From positions 1 through 15,957 of the forward strand of contig CAZLHO010000060.1 of NCBI GenBank assembly GCA_964559455.1: 15,957 nucleotides of DNA, read 5' to 3'. Position 1 is the first letter of the stretch; each line of letters opens with the position of its first letter. Shown piece after piece: positions 1 to 5,837 of the stretch. The translations under genes and the position numbers were made by a program. This DNA is from CAZLHO01 sp964559455 (GTDB lineage Bacteria; Krumholzibacteriota; Krumholzibacteriia; LZORAL124-64-63). The notes under the pieces are model-generated. The model was given only the letters and a program-made list of their open reading frames with translations, had not been told where the DNA came from and ran no database searches.

Positions 1-126
1 ACCGCCGTCACCCTGGGCGGGGCCGTGCTCTTCCTTTCGCTCTGGTTCCAGGGCCGGGACGTGCCGGCGCCCGATTCCGCCGGGGATTCCGGGACCGTCG
101 CCGACGGGGATACGGACGCGCCATGA
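1..126 (+). CDS. lspA: Probable lipoprotein signal peptidase (LspA), C-terminal end only
   Basis: Only the last 41 codons are in the window and the 5' end is missing. The visible peptide begins TAVTLGGAVLFLSLWF, a hydrophobic segment that would be the last membrane helix, followed by a polar, acidic, Gly/Asp-rich tail. LspA proteins end with an Asn-Val-Ala-Asp stretch (carrying a catalytic Asp) running straight into such a helix, and lspA very often sits directly upstream of rluD, as here. The catalytic residues lie upstream of the window, so the call rests on the helix, the position and the neighbour. The stop overlaps the rluD start by 4 bp (ATGA), implying translational coupling. If correct, the enzyme would mature lipoproteins such as the SpoIID-like lipoprotein encoded later in this window. 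It could instead be another small membrane protein. Confidence 0.6.
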   Translation, partial: TAVTLGGAVLFLSLWFQGRDVPAPDSAGDSGTVADGDTDAP

Positions 127-1094
127 ACGGCGTCCCACCCGACACCCGTCGCTTCACGACCGCCGCGGGCGACGCCGGAACGCGGCTGGACCTCTTCCTG
201 ACCTCCCGCTGTCCCGATCTCTCGCGCAGCCAGGTCGCCCGGGCCGTCGACGCCGGCGGCGCCGAGGTCGACGGCCGCCGCCGTCCCCGCAGCCATCGCC
301 TTCGCGAGGGCGAGGCCGTGGTCTTCGTCCCCCTGCCGCCGCCGCCCAGCGAGGCCACGCCCCAGGACCTGCCCCTGAAGGTGGTCCACGAGGACGACGA
401 GTTCCTGGTGCTGGACAAGGCGGCCGGGATGGTCGTCCACCCCGCGCCCGGCCATCCTGACGGGACCCTGGTCAACGCTCTGGTCCACCGTTTCGGCTCG
501 CTGCCCGGCGGGGACCCCATGCGCCCCGGCATCGTCCATCGCCTGGACCGCGACACCAGCGGCCTGATGGTTGTGGCCCTGACGCCGCTGGCCCACCGCC
601 GGCTCGCCGCCCAGTTGCGGGACCGCTCCCTCGGCCGCACCTACCTGGCCCTGAGCTGGGGGGCCTGGTCGCCGACGGAGGGCACCCTGCGCGATCGGCT
701 CGGCCGGCACCCGACGCAGCGGGTGAAGATAGCCGTGCTGCGCGACAACGGCCGCGAGGCGGTGACCCACTACGAGGTCCGCGAGGATTTCGGCTTCGTC
801 CAGCTCTGCGCCGCCCGCCTGGAGACCGGGCGCACGCATCAGATCAGGGTCCAGTTCGCCCACGCCGGGCATCCGGTGGTCGGCGATCCCCTCTACGGCG
901 ACGATCTGCGCGCCCGGCGCTGCCACCCGCTGGACCGCGAGGCCGCCGCGCGCCTGGTCCGCGCCGCTCCCCGGCAGCTGTTGCACGCCGCCGAACTGCG
1001 CCTGCGGCATCCCGCCACCGGCGAACCGCTGATCCTGACGTCGTCGCCGCCCCCGGACTTCATGGCCGCGCTCGAGGGGTTGCGCGCCGGATAG
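123..1094 (+). CDS. rluD: 23S rRNA pseudouridine synthase, RluA/RluD family
   Basis: A 323-residue protein with the standard RluD architecture. An N-terminal S4 RNA-binding domain (about residues 18-70, TRLDLFLTSRCPDLSRSQVA) is followed by the RluA-type catalytic domain (about 85-310). The family motif HRLDRDTSGL is at 139-148, with the expected catalytic aspartate at D142. The downstream motif ETGRTHQIRVQFAHAGHPVVGD, also typical, is present. The family converts uridines of the large-subunit rRNA (helix 69 for RluD) to pseudouridine in the cytoplasm. The ATG overlaps the preceding stop by 4 bp, so this start is well supported by context even though the Shine-Dalgarno signal is weak. Length is normal for RluD. 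The exact target uridines cannot be read from sequence, and RluA/RluC-type specificity is not excluded, but the S4 domain and the lspA-like neighbour favour RluD. Confidence 0.93.
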   Translation: MNGVPPDTRRFTTAAGDAGTRLDLFLTSRCPDLSRSQVARAVDAGGAEVDGRRRPRSHRLREGEAVVFVPLPPPPSEATPQDLPLKVVHEDDEFLVLDKAAGMVVHPAPGHPDGTLVNALVHRFGSLPGGDPMRPGIVHRLDRDTSGLMVVALTPLAHRRLAAQLRDRSLGRTYLALSWGAWSPTEGTLRDRLGRHPTQRVKIAVLRDNGREAVTHYEVREDFGFVQLCAARLETGRTHQIRVQFAHAGHPVVGDPLYGDDLRARRCHPLDREAAARLVRAAPRQLLHAAELRLRHPATGEPLILTSSPPPDFMAALEGLRAG

Positions 1095-1127
1095 CGCCCG
1101 GGCCGCCGCCGGGGTCGGAATGGAAGC

Positions 1128-1156
1128 TGGACAGCGGGGGAGGGGACTCCTATTCT
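1128..1156 (+). promoter_or_regulatory. Sigma70-like promoter of the STAS-ruvX-mltG operon
   Basis: TGGACA (1128-1133) and TATTCT (1151-1156) are separated by 17 bp, matching the -35/-10 consensus at 5/6 and 4/6 positions. Transcription would start near 1163, between rluD and the STAS gene. This placement rules out the in-frame ATG at 1120 as the STAS start and supports the TTG at 1207. Confidence 0.6.
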
Positions 1157-1206
1157 CAGACGGGGCCGGGGCATCCGGCCGCCCGTCATTCAAGGAGGCG
1201 AACGAG

Positions 1207-1545
1207 TTGAAGATCAAGGAACGCAAGCGGGATGGCGTGGCCATTCTGGAGATGAGCGGCAAGATCATGGGGGGCCCCGACGCGGCGGCGTTCAGCGAGA
1301 CGCTGAAGACGCTTCTCCACGAGGGCGTCCGCAACATCGTCGTCGATCTGGGCCGCGTGAACTGGATCAACAGCACCGGGCTGGGCATCCTGATCTCCGG
1401 GTACTCGACGGTCAAGAAGAGCGGCGGCGAGCTGAAACTCCTCAATCCGTCGGAGCGTATCCAGAGCATCTTCATGGTGTCGAAGCTGCACACGGTCTTC
1501 CAGTCGTATCGCGACGAGGAAGAGGCGGTCCGGAGTTTCGCTTAG
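1207..1545 (+). CDS. STAS-domain anti-sigma factor antagonist (SpoIIAA/RsbV-like)
   Basis: A 112-residue single STAS domain starting at a TTG codon. The start is chosen because AAGGAGG (1192-1198) lies 8 nt upstream of it and because a promoter sits between this codon and the further in-frame ATG at 1120. The signature VDLGRVNWINSTGLGIL (about 46-62) contains the expected phosphoacceptor Ser56, equivalent to the serine in the DSTG/DSSG motif of RsbV/SpoIIAA; here the usual Asp before it is Asn. In partner switching, the unphosphorylated form binds the anti-sigma kinase and releases its target, and phosphorylation reverses this. The kinase partner is the next gene, 17 nt downstream. No sigma factor or PP2C phosphatase is nearby, so the output is unknown. 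It could control a regulator other than a sigma factor. Confidence 0.88.
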   Translation: MKIKERKRDGVAILEMSGKIMGGPDAAAFSETLKTLLHEGVRNIVVDLGRVNWINSTGLGILISGYSTVKKSGGELKLLNPSERIQSIFMVSKLHTVFQSYRDEEEAVRSFA

Positions 1546-1562
1546 CAGGAGCAGAGGGAACG

Positions 1563-1985
1563 ATGGACCAGGATCATCCCCGCATCGAACTGAAGATCCC
1601 CAGCCAGCTGCTCTATCTCGGCGTGCCCGACGCCATCCTCATGGAGCTCGCCGGCGACCTTCCCTTCGGTCAGAAGGAGATGGACGAGCTGAGCACGTCC
1701 GTCATCGAGGCCTGCACGAACGCCATGGAACACGGCAATCGGATGGAGGAGCTGCAGCCCGTCGAGATCCATTTCGACTTCGACGACGGCCGCATCGTGG
1801 TCACGGTCTACGACCACGGCCCCGGTTTCGATTTCGAGGGCTGGCATCCTTCCGAGGAACTGCTGCGCGAGCGCGGCCGCGGCATCAACATCATGCGCGA
1901 GTTCACGGACAGCCTCGAATTCGGTTTCGCGCCGGACGGCCGCTTCCGCGCGCGTCTCGTCAAGTCCTTCAACGGTCAGGCCTGA
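1563..1985 (+). CDS. RsbW/SpoIIAB-like ATP-binding anti-sigma serine kinase
   Basis: A 140-residue GHKL-type (HATPase_c) protein. The N-box EACTNAMEHGN is at 49-59, the G1 box DHGPGFD at 84-90 and the G2 box ERGRGINIM at 103-111. This order and size match the RsbW/SpoIIAB family, small cytoplasmic kinases that phosphorylate a STAS antagonist and sequester a sigma factor or other partner. There is no receiver, sensor or membrane domain. It lies 17 nt after the STAS gene, its predicted substrate, and 11 nt before ruvX. A purine-rich GCAGAGGGA (1551-1559) serves as a moderate ribosome binding site. In many diderms, pairs like this act on response-regulator phosphatases or secretion rather than on a sigma factor, so the partner cannot be assigned. 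Confidence 0.87.
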   Translation: MDQDHPRIELKIPSQLLYLGVPDAILMELAGDLPFGQKEMDELSTSVIEACTNAMEHGNRMEELQPVEIHFDFDDGRIVVTVYDHGPGFDFEGWHPSEELLRERGRGINIMREFTDSLEFGFAPDGRFRARLVKSFNGQA

Positions 1986-1996
1986 CACCCGGCACC

Positions 1997-2455
1997 ATGC
2001 CCGTCATCCTGGGATTCGACTACGGACGGCGTCGGATCGGCGTCGCCGTCAGCGATCCGGGCGGATCGCTCGCCTCGGCTTGGGGCGTGCACCGCACCCC
2101 GGACGACGGCCCCGTGCGCGATCTCGTCGCGCGGCTGGTCGCCGAGCGGGGGGTGGCCGAGATCGTCGTCGGCCTGCCCCTGACCGCCGACGGTCGCGAG
2201 ACCGAGATGGCCGGCCGGGTCCGGCGCTTCGCCGAGGTCCTGCGCGAGCAGACCGGCCTGCCCGTCCATCTCTGCGACGAGCGCTTCAGCTCGCGCGAGG
2301 CCCGGGCCTACCTGAACGCCGGCGGCCGGCGCCGCCGTCCCCGCGGCGAGGTCGACGCCGTGGCCGCCGAGATCATCCTGCAGCAGTTCCTGGACGCCCG
2401 GGCGGCGTCGCATCGCGACGCACCGGAGCCGGAGCCGGGGGAGGAATCCCCGTGA
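1997..2455 (+). CDS. ruvX: YqgF/RuvX-family Holliday junction resolvase homologue
   Basis: A 152-residue protein with all hallmarks of the RNase H-fold YqgF/RuvX family: N-terminal GFDYGRRRIGVAVSD (6-20) with metal-binding Asp8, the central EIVVGLPLTADG (55-66), CDERFSS (93-99) and a C-terminal VDAVAAEIILQQFLD (119-133) with the last catalytic acid D120. Members are putative Holliday junction resolvases and are implicated in 16S rRNA 5' maturation. The last 20 or so residues form a proline/glutamate-rich tail beyond the usual core. No good Shine-Dalgarno precedes the ATG, which suggests coupling to the gene 11 nt upstream. The stop overlaps the mltG start by 4 bp (GTGA). The ruvX-mltG adjacency is common in bacteria and supports both calls. 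Confidence 0.93.
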   Translation: MPVILGFDYGRRRIGVAVSDPGGSLASAWGVHRTPDDGPVRDLVARLVAERGVAEIVVGLPLTADGRETEMAGRVRRFAEVLREQTGLPVHLCDERFSSREARAYLNAGGRRRRPRGEVDAVAAEIILQQFLDARAASHRDAPEPEPGEESP

Positions 2456-3588
2456 GCGCGTGGCGTCGCCGGGACCGCCTCGGGCGGAGGATCGCGCTCG
2501 GCCTGGCGGCCGGCGCCGCGGCCGGCGCGCTGGCGCTGGCCGTCGCGGGCTGGCTGGCCTGGACGAGGGGCGAGGGGCCCGCCGACGGCGCGGCGGATAC
2601 GACCGCCGTGCTGCTGCGCGTGCCCGCGGGAGCCGGCCTGGCCGAGGTCTCGGACCTGCTGGTGACCGAGGGCCTTCTGAAACGGCCCCGGGTCTTCGCC
2701 CTGGGCGCCAGGCTGAGCGGGGCCGACCGCCGCCTGCGGGCCGGCCGCTACGTCCTGCCGCGGGGGCTGTCGCCCCGCGACCTGCTGCGCCGCCTCGTCG
2801 AGGGCCGGACCGAACCGGTGGTGGTCACCGTGCCCGAGGGCGCCGACGCCGTCGCCGTGGCCGATATTTTGGGGCGCGACCTGGGCCTGGAACCCGGGCG
2901 TTTCCTGGCGGTGGCGGATTCCCTGGTCCGCGCCGAACTGGCGGGCCGCGGCTGGATCGGCGGCGAGGCCGGCCTCGCGGCCTACGGCCGGGCGCTGGAT
3001 CGCGGGAACCGGGACTTCGACCGCGGGTTCCACTGGTCCGAGGGCTACCTCTTCCCCGAGACCTACCACTTCGAGGAGGGGACGGGGGCGGCGGCGGCGG
3101 CGGCGGTCCTGGTCGGCGCCGCCCTGGACACCCTCGAGGCGATGCTGGCCGCCGACGGCGACGCCGCCGCGCCCGCGCTCGCGCCGCACGGCCTGGTGAC
3201 CCTGGCCTCGCTGGTCGAGGCCGAGGCCCGGCTGGACGCCGAACGGCCGCGCATCGCGGCGGTCTATCGCAACCGCCTGCGCCTGGGGCGCGCCCTGGAG
3301 GCGGACCCCTGCGTGGCCTACGTCCTGGGCAAGCGCGGCGAGCGGCTGCTCTACGCCGATCTGGAGGTCGACTCGCCCTGGAACACCTATCGAGAGTCAG
3401 GACTGCCGCCGGGGCCGATCGGCAATCCCGGCGCGGCCGCCCTGCGGGCCGCCCTTCACCCGGAGCCCGACTGCGACGCCCTCTACTTCGTGGCCGACGG
3501 AAACGGCGGCCACGTCTTCTCCCGGACCTGGGAGGAGCATCGTCGCGCCGTCCGGGATTACCGTCGGGCGCGCGACGCCCGGCCCTGA
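2452..3588 (+). CDS. mltG: Endolytic murein transglycosylase MltG (YceG family)
   Basis: A 378-residue membrane-anchored protein starting at a GTG that overlaps the ruvX stop; GGGGAGG (2437-2443) lies 8 nt before it. Residues about 12-37 form one transmembrane segment after a basic N-terminus (N-in, catalytic part outside). A LysM-like part (about 55-120) precedes the YceG catalytic domain, which shows EGYLFPETY (197-205), LASLVEAEA (251-259) with the expected catalytic glutamate E256, VYRNRL (271-276), SPWNTY (308-313), GLPPGPIGNPG (317-327) and the C-terminal YFVADGNGGHVFSRTWEEH. MltG cleaves nascent glycan strands and leaves 1,6-anhydroMurNAc ends, the substrate type recycled by NagZ, AnmK and MurQ encoded downstream. 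An alanine run at 213-218 comes from a GCG repeat. Length is normal for the family. Confidence 0.94.
   Translation: MSAWRRRDRLGRRIALGLAAGAAAGALALAVAGWLAWTRGEGPADGAADTTAVLLRVPAGAGLAEVSDLLVTEGLLKRPRVFALGARLSGADRRLRAGRYVLPRGLSPRDLLRRLVEGRTEPVVVTVPEGADAVAVADILGRDLGLEPGRFLAVADSLVRAELAGRGWIGGEAGLAAYGRALDRGNRDFDRGFHWSEGYLFPETYHFEEGTGAAAAAAVLVGAALDTLEAMLAADGDAAAPALAPHGLVTLASLVEAEARLDAERPRIAAVYRNRLRLGRALEADPCVAYVLGKRGERLLYADLEVDSPWNTYRESGLPPGPIGNPGAAALRAALHPEPDCDALYFVADGNGGHVFSRTWEEHRRAVRDYRRARDARP
3088..3105 (+). repeat. (GCG)6 trinucleotide run inside mltG
   Basis: Six consecutive GCG codons encode an alanine run in the variable linker of MltG, between the EGYLFPETY and LASLVEAEA motifs. A change in copy number would stay in frame and alter only linker length. 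Confidence 0.7.
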
Positions 3589-3589
3589 C

Positions 3590-3619
3590 TTGACGCGCCC
3601 GCCGGTGCGGAACTAAGGT
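3590..3619 (+). promoter_or_regulatory. Promoter for the small membrane protein and tRNA-Val
   Basis: TTGACG (3590-3595) and TAAGGT (3614-3619) are separated by 18 bp. The -35 matches the consensus at 5/6 positions; the -10 is weaker (3/6). It lies just after the mltG stop and would drive the 58-residue gene and the tRNA embedded in its 3' end. Confidence 0.5.
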
Positions 3620-3647
3620 TGCACCGTCACCGCGCGAGGAGGTCTCG

Positions 3648-3824
3648 ATGACGCTGTTGAAGAAGCATCCCTGGCTCGTCACCGGCGTGACGGCGATCCT
3701 GGCGGGATACGTCCTGCTCGCCCGCGGCGACGTCACCGCGGCCCCGCTGCTGCTGGTCGTCGGCTACTGCATCCTGATACCGGTCTATCTTCTGCGGAAC
3801 ATCCTGGACCGTTCGGGCGAATAG
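3648..3824 (+). CDS. Small two-helix membrane protein, function unknown
   Basis: A 58-residue protein (starts MTLLKKHPWLVTGV) with a strong ribosome binding site, GAGGAGG (3636-3642), 5 nt before the ATG. Two hydrophobic stretches (about residues 9-25 and 31-49) would span the membrane as a hairpin, with a basic N-terminus and a short turn, ARGDVTAA. It matches no family I can name; such small proteins are common in front of tRNA genes in some uncultured lineages. Its last three codons and its UAG stop lie inside tRNA-Val: bases 3815-3824 belong to both genes. RNase P cleavage at the tRNA 5' end would therefore remove the stop codon from the message. The promoter, strong Shine-Dalgarno and clean helix pattern argue that it is translated. 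Confidence 0.68.
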   Translation: MTLLKKHPWLVTGVTAILAGYVLLARGDVTAAPLLLVVGYCILIPVYLLRNILDRSGE

Positions 3825-3891
3825 CTCAGCTGGTTAGAGCACCTGCCTTACAAGCAGGAGGCCACAGGTTCGAGTCCTGTTTCGCCCACCA
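3815..3891 (+). tRNA. tRNA-Val (anticodon UAC)
   Basis: A complete 77-nt cloverleaf with encoded CCA. The acceptor stem GGGCGAA (3815-3821) pairs with TTCGCCC (3881-3887), followed by discriminator A3888 and CCA (3889-3891). The D arm GCTC...GAGC, the anticodon stem CCTGC/GCAGG (3842-3846/3854-3858) and the T arm ACAGG-TTCGAGT-CCTGT are intact. The seven-base anticodon loop CTTACAA places TAC at 3849-3851, reading GUA and probably other GUN valine codons. The first 10 bases overlap the 3' end of the upstream small ORF. Confidence 0.97.
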
Positions 3892-3899
3892 GAACCCCC

Positions 3900-3952
3900 G
3901 CGCCCGGCCTTTTGCGGCCGGGCGCCTCCGTTTCGGCCTCTTTCGGGGCCGA
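3900..3952 (+). terminator. Tandem GC-rich hairpins after tRNA-Val
   Basis: A perfect 10-bp stem, GCGCCCGGCC (3900-3909) with GGCCGGGCGC (3916-3925) and a 6-base loop TTTTGC, is followed by a second stem, TCGGCC (3933-3938) with GGCCGA (3947-3952). Neither has a proper T tract after it; only CTCCGTTT follows the first. They probably serve as a terminator or 3' processing boundary for the tRNA transcript, but termination may be weak. Confidence 0.6.
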
Positions 3953-3986
3953 TCCGGCATGCCGACAAGTCATGTGATTATTTGTG

Positions 3987-4010
3987 TTTTTTTGGTTTGA
4001 TCCAAAAAAA
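3987..4010. repeat. Perfect A/T inverted repeat upstream of the dockerin-gene promoter
   Basis: TTTTTTTGG (3987-3995) and CCAAAAAAA (4002-4010) form a perfect 9-bp inverted repeat around the 6-base spacer TTTGAT. It ends 5 bp before the -35 box of the next promoter. Such A/T tracts are striking in this GC-rich sequence. The position fits an UP-element-like activator region or a regulator site. It could also act as a terminator on either strand. Confidence 0.65.
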
Positions 4011-4015
4011 GGGTC

Positions 4016-4044
4016 TTGCGCGGGATTCTGGCGGGTGGTAGACT
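4016..4044 (+). promoter_or_regulatory. Candidate promoter of the dockerin/secreted-protein operon
   Basis: TTGCGC (4016-4021) and TAGACT (4039-4044) are 17 bp apart, directly after the A/T inverted repeat. The -35 is weak beyond TTG. Transcription from about 4051 would give a leader of about 107 nt before the ATG at 4158. Confidence 0.5.
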
Positions 4045-4142
4045 CATTCATGTCAAGTTTTGGACTGCGAAGAGTGGAAGGAGGAGCAACGTAACTGCAA
4101 TCGTTCTCGCTTGGGTTAGCTGCCCTCGCAAGGAAATGCCTT

Positions 4143-4158
4143 TTAGGAGGTGTCCTAA
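4143..4158 (+). promoter_or_regulatory. Strong ribosome binding site inside a small palindrome
   Basis: AGGAGGTG (4145-4152) is a near-perfect anti-16S match 5 nt before the ATG at 4158. It is embedded in TTAGGA-GGTG-TCCTAA (4143-4158), a 6-bp stem with a 4-base loop that includes the A of the start codon. The strong match suggests high expression; the stem could mask the site. Confidence 0.6.
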
Positions 4159-4805
4159 TGCTTCGTAGGAACATTTTGGGACTTCTGGTTTGCGTCGCTA
4201 CCCTGGGCTTTGCCGCCTTCGGCTTTGCGGGCATTCCTGATCTCAACACGTCGACTGCCGTTACCGCGGCTCCCGGCCTGGTGTCGGTCTTCAACCTTCC
4301 TGACGCCTCCGGCGCCCGTATCGACGGCGCCAAGCTGGCGACCCAGGCGGGTACCGTTGACGCCACCATCACCGTGACGCTGCTCGACGGTGTCGGCAAC
4401 CCCGTGTTCAACTATCCCTTCGAGGACATGTGGCTTGAGACCACCCTTGGTGGCCTCATCAAGTGCCCCGGCGGGACCACGGCCAATTTCAGCACCAACA
4501 TCCTCGGCGTCACCGTTTTCGCCAACGCTCTCTTCGCCTACGGTGCCTCCGACCGTGACGCGGGTGAGCAGTGCGTGGTGTACGTCAATGGGTCGCCCCT
4601 GGTCGGCAGCAACATGAACATCCTGTTCAACAGCGCCGACATGGATGGCAATGGCATTGTCAACCTCACTGACCTGGTGTACTTCGTGCCCTTCGTCGGT
4701 GTGGGTGCTACCTATGATTACTCGGCTGACTACTACTTCGACGATGTGGTCAACCTTTCGGACCTCGTGCTCTTCGCCGGCGGCATCGGCGCTGCCTGCC
4801 CGTAA
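4158..4805 (+). CDS. Secreted Ig-like protein with C-terminal type I dockerin repeats
   Basis: A 215-residue exported protein. Residues 1-24 form a signal peptide (MLRRNILGLLVC..., cleavage near GFA/G). The middle (about 30-155) is Gly/Val/Thr-rich beta-type sequence resembling a bacterial Ig-like (Big) domain around ATITVTLLDGVGNPV (69-83), with C103 and C139 possibly disulfide-bonded. The C-terminus carries a dockerin type I pair. The first EF-hand loop is complete, DMDGNGIVNLTD (161-172). The second, DYYFDDVVNLSD (191-202), is 30 residues later and degenerate: it lacks the loop-position-3 acid and the position-6 glycine. Dockerins bind cohesins in a calcium-dependent way, but in non-cellulolytic bacteria they appear on many secreted proteins with unknown partners. 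A strong Shine-Dalgarno and a leader precede it. The next secreted gene follows after 127 nt with a hairpin between them. Its exact function is unknown. Confidence 0.8.
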   Translation: MLRRNILGLLVCVATLGFAAFGFAGIPDLNTSTAVTAAPGLVSVFNLPDASGARIDGAKLATQAGTVDATITVTLLDGVGNPVFNYPFEDMWLETTLGGLIKCPGGTTANFSTNILGVTVFANALFAYGASDRDAGEQCVVYVNGSPLVGSNMNILFNSADMDGNGIVNLTDLVYFVPFVGVGATYDYSADYYFDDVVNLSDLVLFAGGIGAACP

Positions 4806-4835
4806 GCCGTGACGGACTGAGTATGGGTGGACATT

Positions 4836-4881
4836 CTCCAGCGGCGGCCTCGTCGGCCGCGCCGACGAGGCTCCGCTGGGG
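4836..4881 (+). terminator. Long intergenic hairpin between two secreted-protein genes (partial terminator or mRNA stabiliser)
   Basis: The inner stem GCCTCGTCGGC (4847-4857) pairs with GCCGACGAGGC (4861-4871) around a 3-base loop. The outer stem CCAGCGG (4838-4844) pairs with CCGCTGG (4873-4879), with small bulges between the two. No T tract follows, so full rho-independent termination is unlikely. No convincing promoter lies between it and the next gene. It fits differential expression of the upstream dockerin gene by 3'-end protection or partial read-through. Confidence 0.65.
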
Positions 4882-4932
4882 GACAGCCGAAAAACCGAGT
4901 GATGAAGGTTCAACGTCTTAAGGAGATGCAAC

Positions 4933-5511
4933 ATGAAGAAGTTTTTGGTGTTGGTCGCTATCGCCATCATGGCGGCTCCGGCTTTTGCTCAGGCTGATCC
5001 GGATCCCGATGGCATCGGCGTCTACTTCGACACCGCAGGCGAAGTGCTCTGCCAGCCGGCACTCGGCTTCGTCAGCGCCAACCTGCTGATCACCAACCCC
5101 ACCGGCGCCGACCTGGTCGGCTTCGAGGGCGAGGTTGTCATCGAGACCGACGTCACCGCCTATGGGTTCCAGGGCTGGACCGTCACCGGCACCAACGCCG
5201 CGGCGGCTCCCGAGTTCTTCATGGCCTGGGCTAGCCCTGTCATGCCCGAGGGCAACACGATCCTGGTTGCCACTTATGGTGCCTATCCTCTGAACGGTAC
5301 CTTCATGAAGTTCTTCCTGAAGCCCTATATCGCTCCTTCGGTTCCCGGCAAGATGGTCTACATTCAGTCCTCCGACCCCGGCGGCCTGATCCCTCTGCAG
5401 GTTCCCGTGGGCGATTATGCGCTTCCCGTGGCGACCATCGGTCTGCCCTGCGAAGAGTTCCCGGTTCCGACCGAGGATAAGAGCTGGGGCCAGGTCAAGA
5501 GCCTGTTCTAG
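4933..5511 (+). CDS. Small secreted beta-rich protein with C-terminal WGxVKSLF tail (paralogue 1)
   Basis: A 192-residue exported protein of a family I do not recognise by name. Residues 1-19 are a classic signal peptide (cleavage AFA/Q). The mature part is a predicted beta sandwich: GIGVYFDTAGE (27-37), LLITNPTGADLVGFEGEVVIE (51-71), ILVATYG (110-116) and FFLKPYIAPSVPG (127-139). The protein ends PTEDKSWGQVKSLF (179-192). The gene at 5838 shares the N-terminal IG[VL]Y, the FE.EVV[VI]E stretch, the F[FY][LI]K.Y...S[VI]PG stretch, the D.PG.L segment and the same tail, so the two are divergent paralogues. AAGGAG (4920-4925) lies 7 nt before the ATG. It probably shares a transcript with the upstream dockerin gene and ends at a strong terminator. 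A cohesin-like fold is possible but unproven. Confidence 0.78.
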   Translation: MKKFLVLVAIAIMAAPAFAQADPDPDGIGVYFDTAGEVLCQPALGFVSANLLITNPTGADLVGFEGEVVIETDVTAYGFQGWTVTGTNAAAAPEFFMAWASPVMPEGNTILVATYGAYPLNGTFMKFFLKPYIAPSVPGKMVYIQSSDPGGLIPLQVPVGDYALPVATIGLPCEEFPVPTEDKSWGQVKSLF

Positions 5512-5536
5512 TCTCGAATCGCCGAGCATTGCAATG

Positions 5537-5572
5537 CCCCGGCCCGGTTTTACCGGGCCGGGGTTTTCTCTT
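5537..5572 (+). terminator. Rho-independent terminator of the dockerin/secreted-protein unit
   Basis: A perfect 11-bp stem, CCCCGGCCCGG (5537-5547) with CCGGGCCGGGG (5553-5563), encloses the loop TTTTA and is followed by TTTTCTCTT. It lies 26 nt after the stop codon of the upstream gene. Confidence 0.92.
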
Positions 5573-5648
5573 GCCCCGGCCGAAGTCCGTCGTCCCGGAG
5601 GGGGGCCGGCGCTCCCGGGCACAATCCGCGATCTCCTCAACACGGCTC

Positions 5649-5677
5649 TTGACACCCGGATGCGTTGCATGGATATT
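5649..5677 (+). promoter_or_regulatory. Promoter of the second WG-tail secreted protein
   Basis: A consensus TTGACA (5649-5654) and GATATT (5672-5677, 4/6) are separated by 17 bp. They lie between the terminator at 5537-5572 and the gene starting at 5838. Confidence 0.6.
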
Positions 5678-5683
5678 GAGTGC

Positions 5684-5837
5684 ACGCCGGATCTGAAGGC
5701 GCTGTCGGCTGCGTCTCGCGCCCTTACGCCGACCCTGCCGCCGGAGCCTTGATCGTGTGAGCGGCGTCGATCCTTCGCGAGCGGCGCTCGAACGAGTCCG
5801 TATGAGGACAATCACTTTGGAAAGGGGTCAGATACCC
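5684..5837 (+). other. Leader (5' UTR) of the second WG-tail secreted protein
   Basis: With the promoter at 5649-5677, a leader of about 150 nt precedes the ATG. It contains a direct repeat, GAGCGGCG (in GTGAGCGGCGTCG and GCGAGCGGCGCTCG), but no structure I can assign to a known riboswitch. No separate gene is seen in the 326-nt interval between the two secreted-protein genes. The part between 5573 and 5648 shows nothing recognisable. Confidence 0.45.

Noticed and set aside
8..640. A 210-codon - strand open frame over rluD
   Set aside because: It is Arg/Pro/Ser-rich antisense sequence typical of GC-rich genes, lying over the conserved rluD catalytic motif.
1120..1206. ATG at 1120 as the start of the STAS gene
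   Set aside because: It lies before the -35/-10 pair at 1128-1156, adds a non-conserved extension, and has no Shine-Dalgarno. The TTG at 1207 has AAGGAGG at ideal spacing.
4155..4970. Long - strand open frame over the dockerin gene
   Set aside because: It is opposite a gene with a strong ribosome site, signal peptide and EF-hand motifs, and shows no domain of its own.
5757..5837. Upstream in-frame starts (GTG 5757, ATG 5802) for the second WG-tail protein
   Set aside because: They would place charged residues before a normal signal peptide that begins at 5838.
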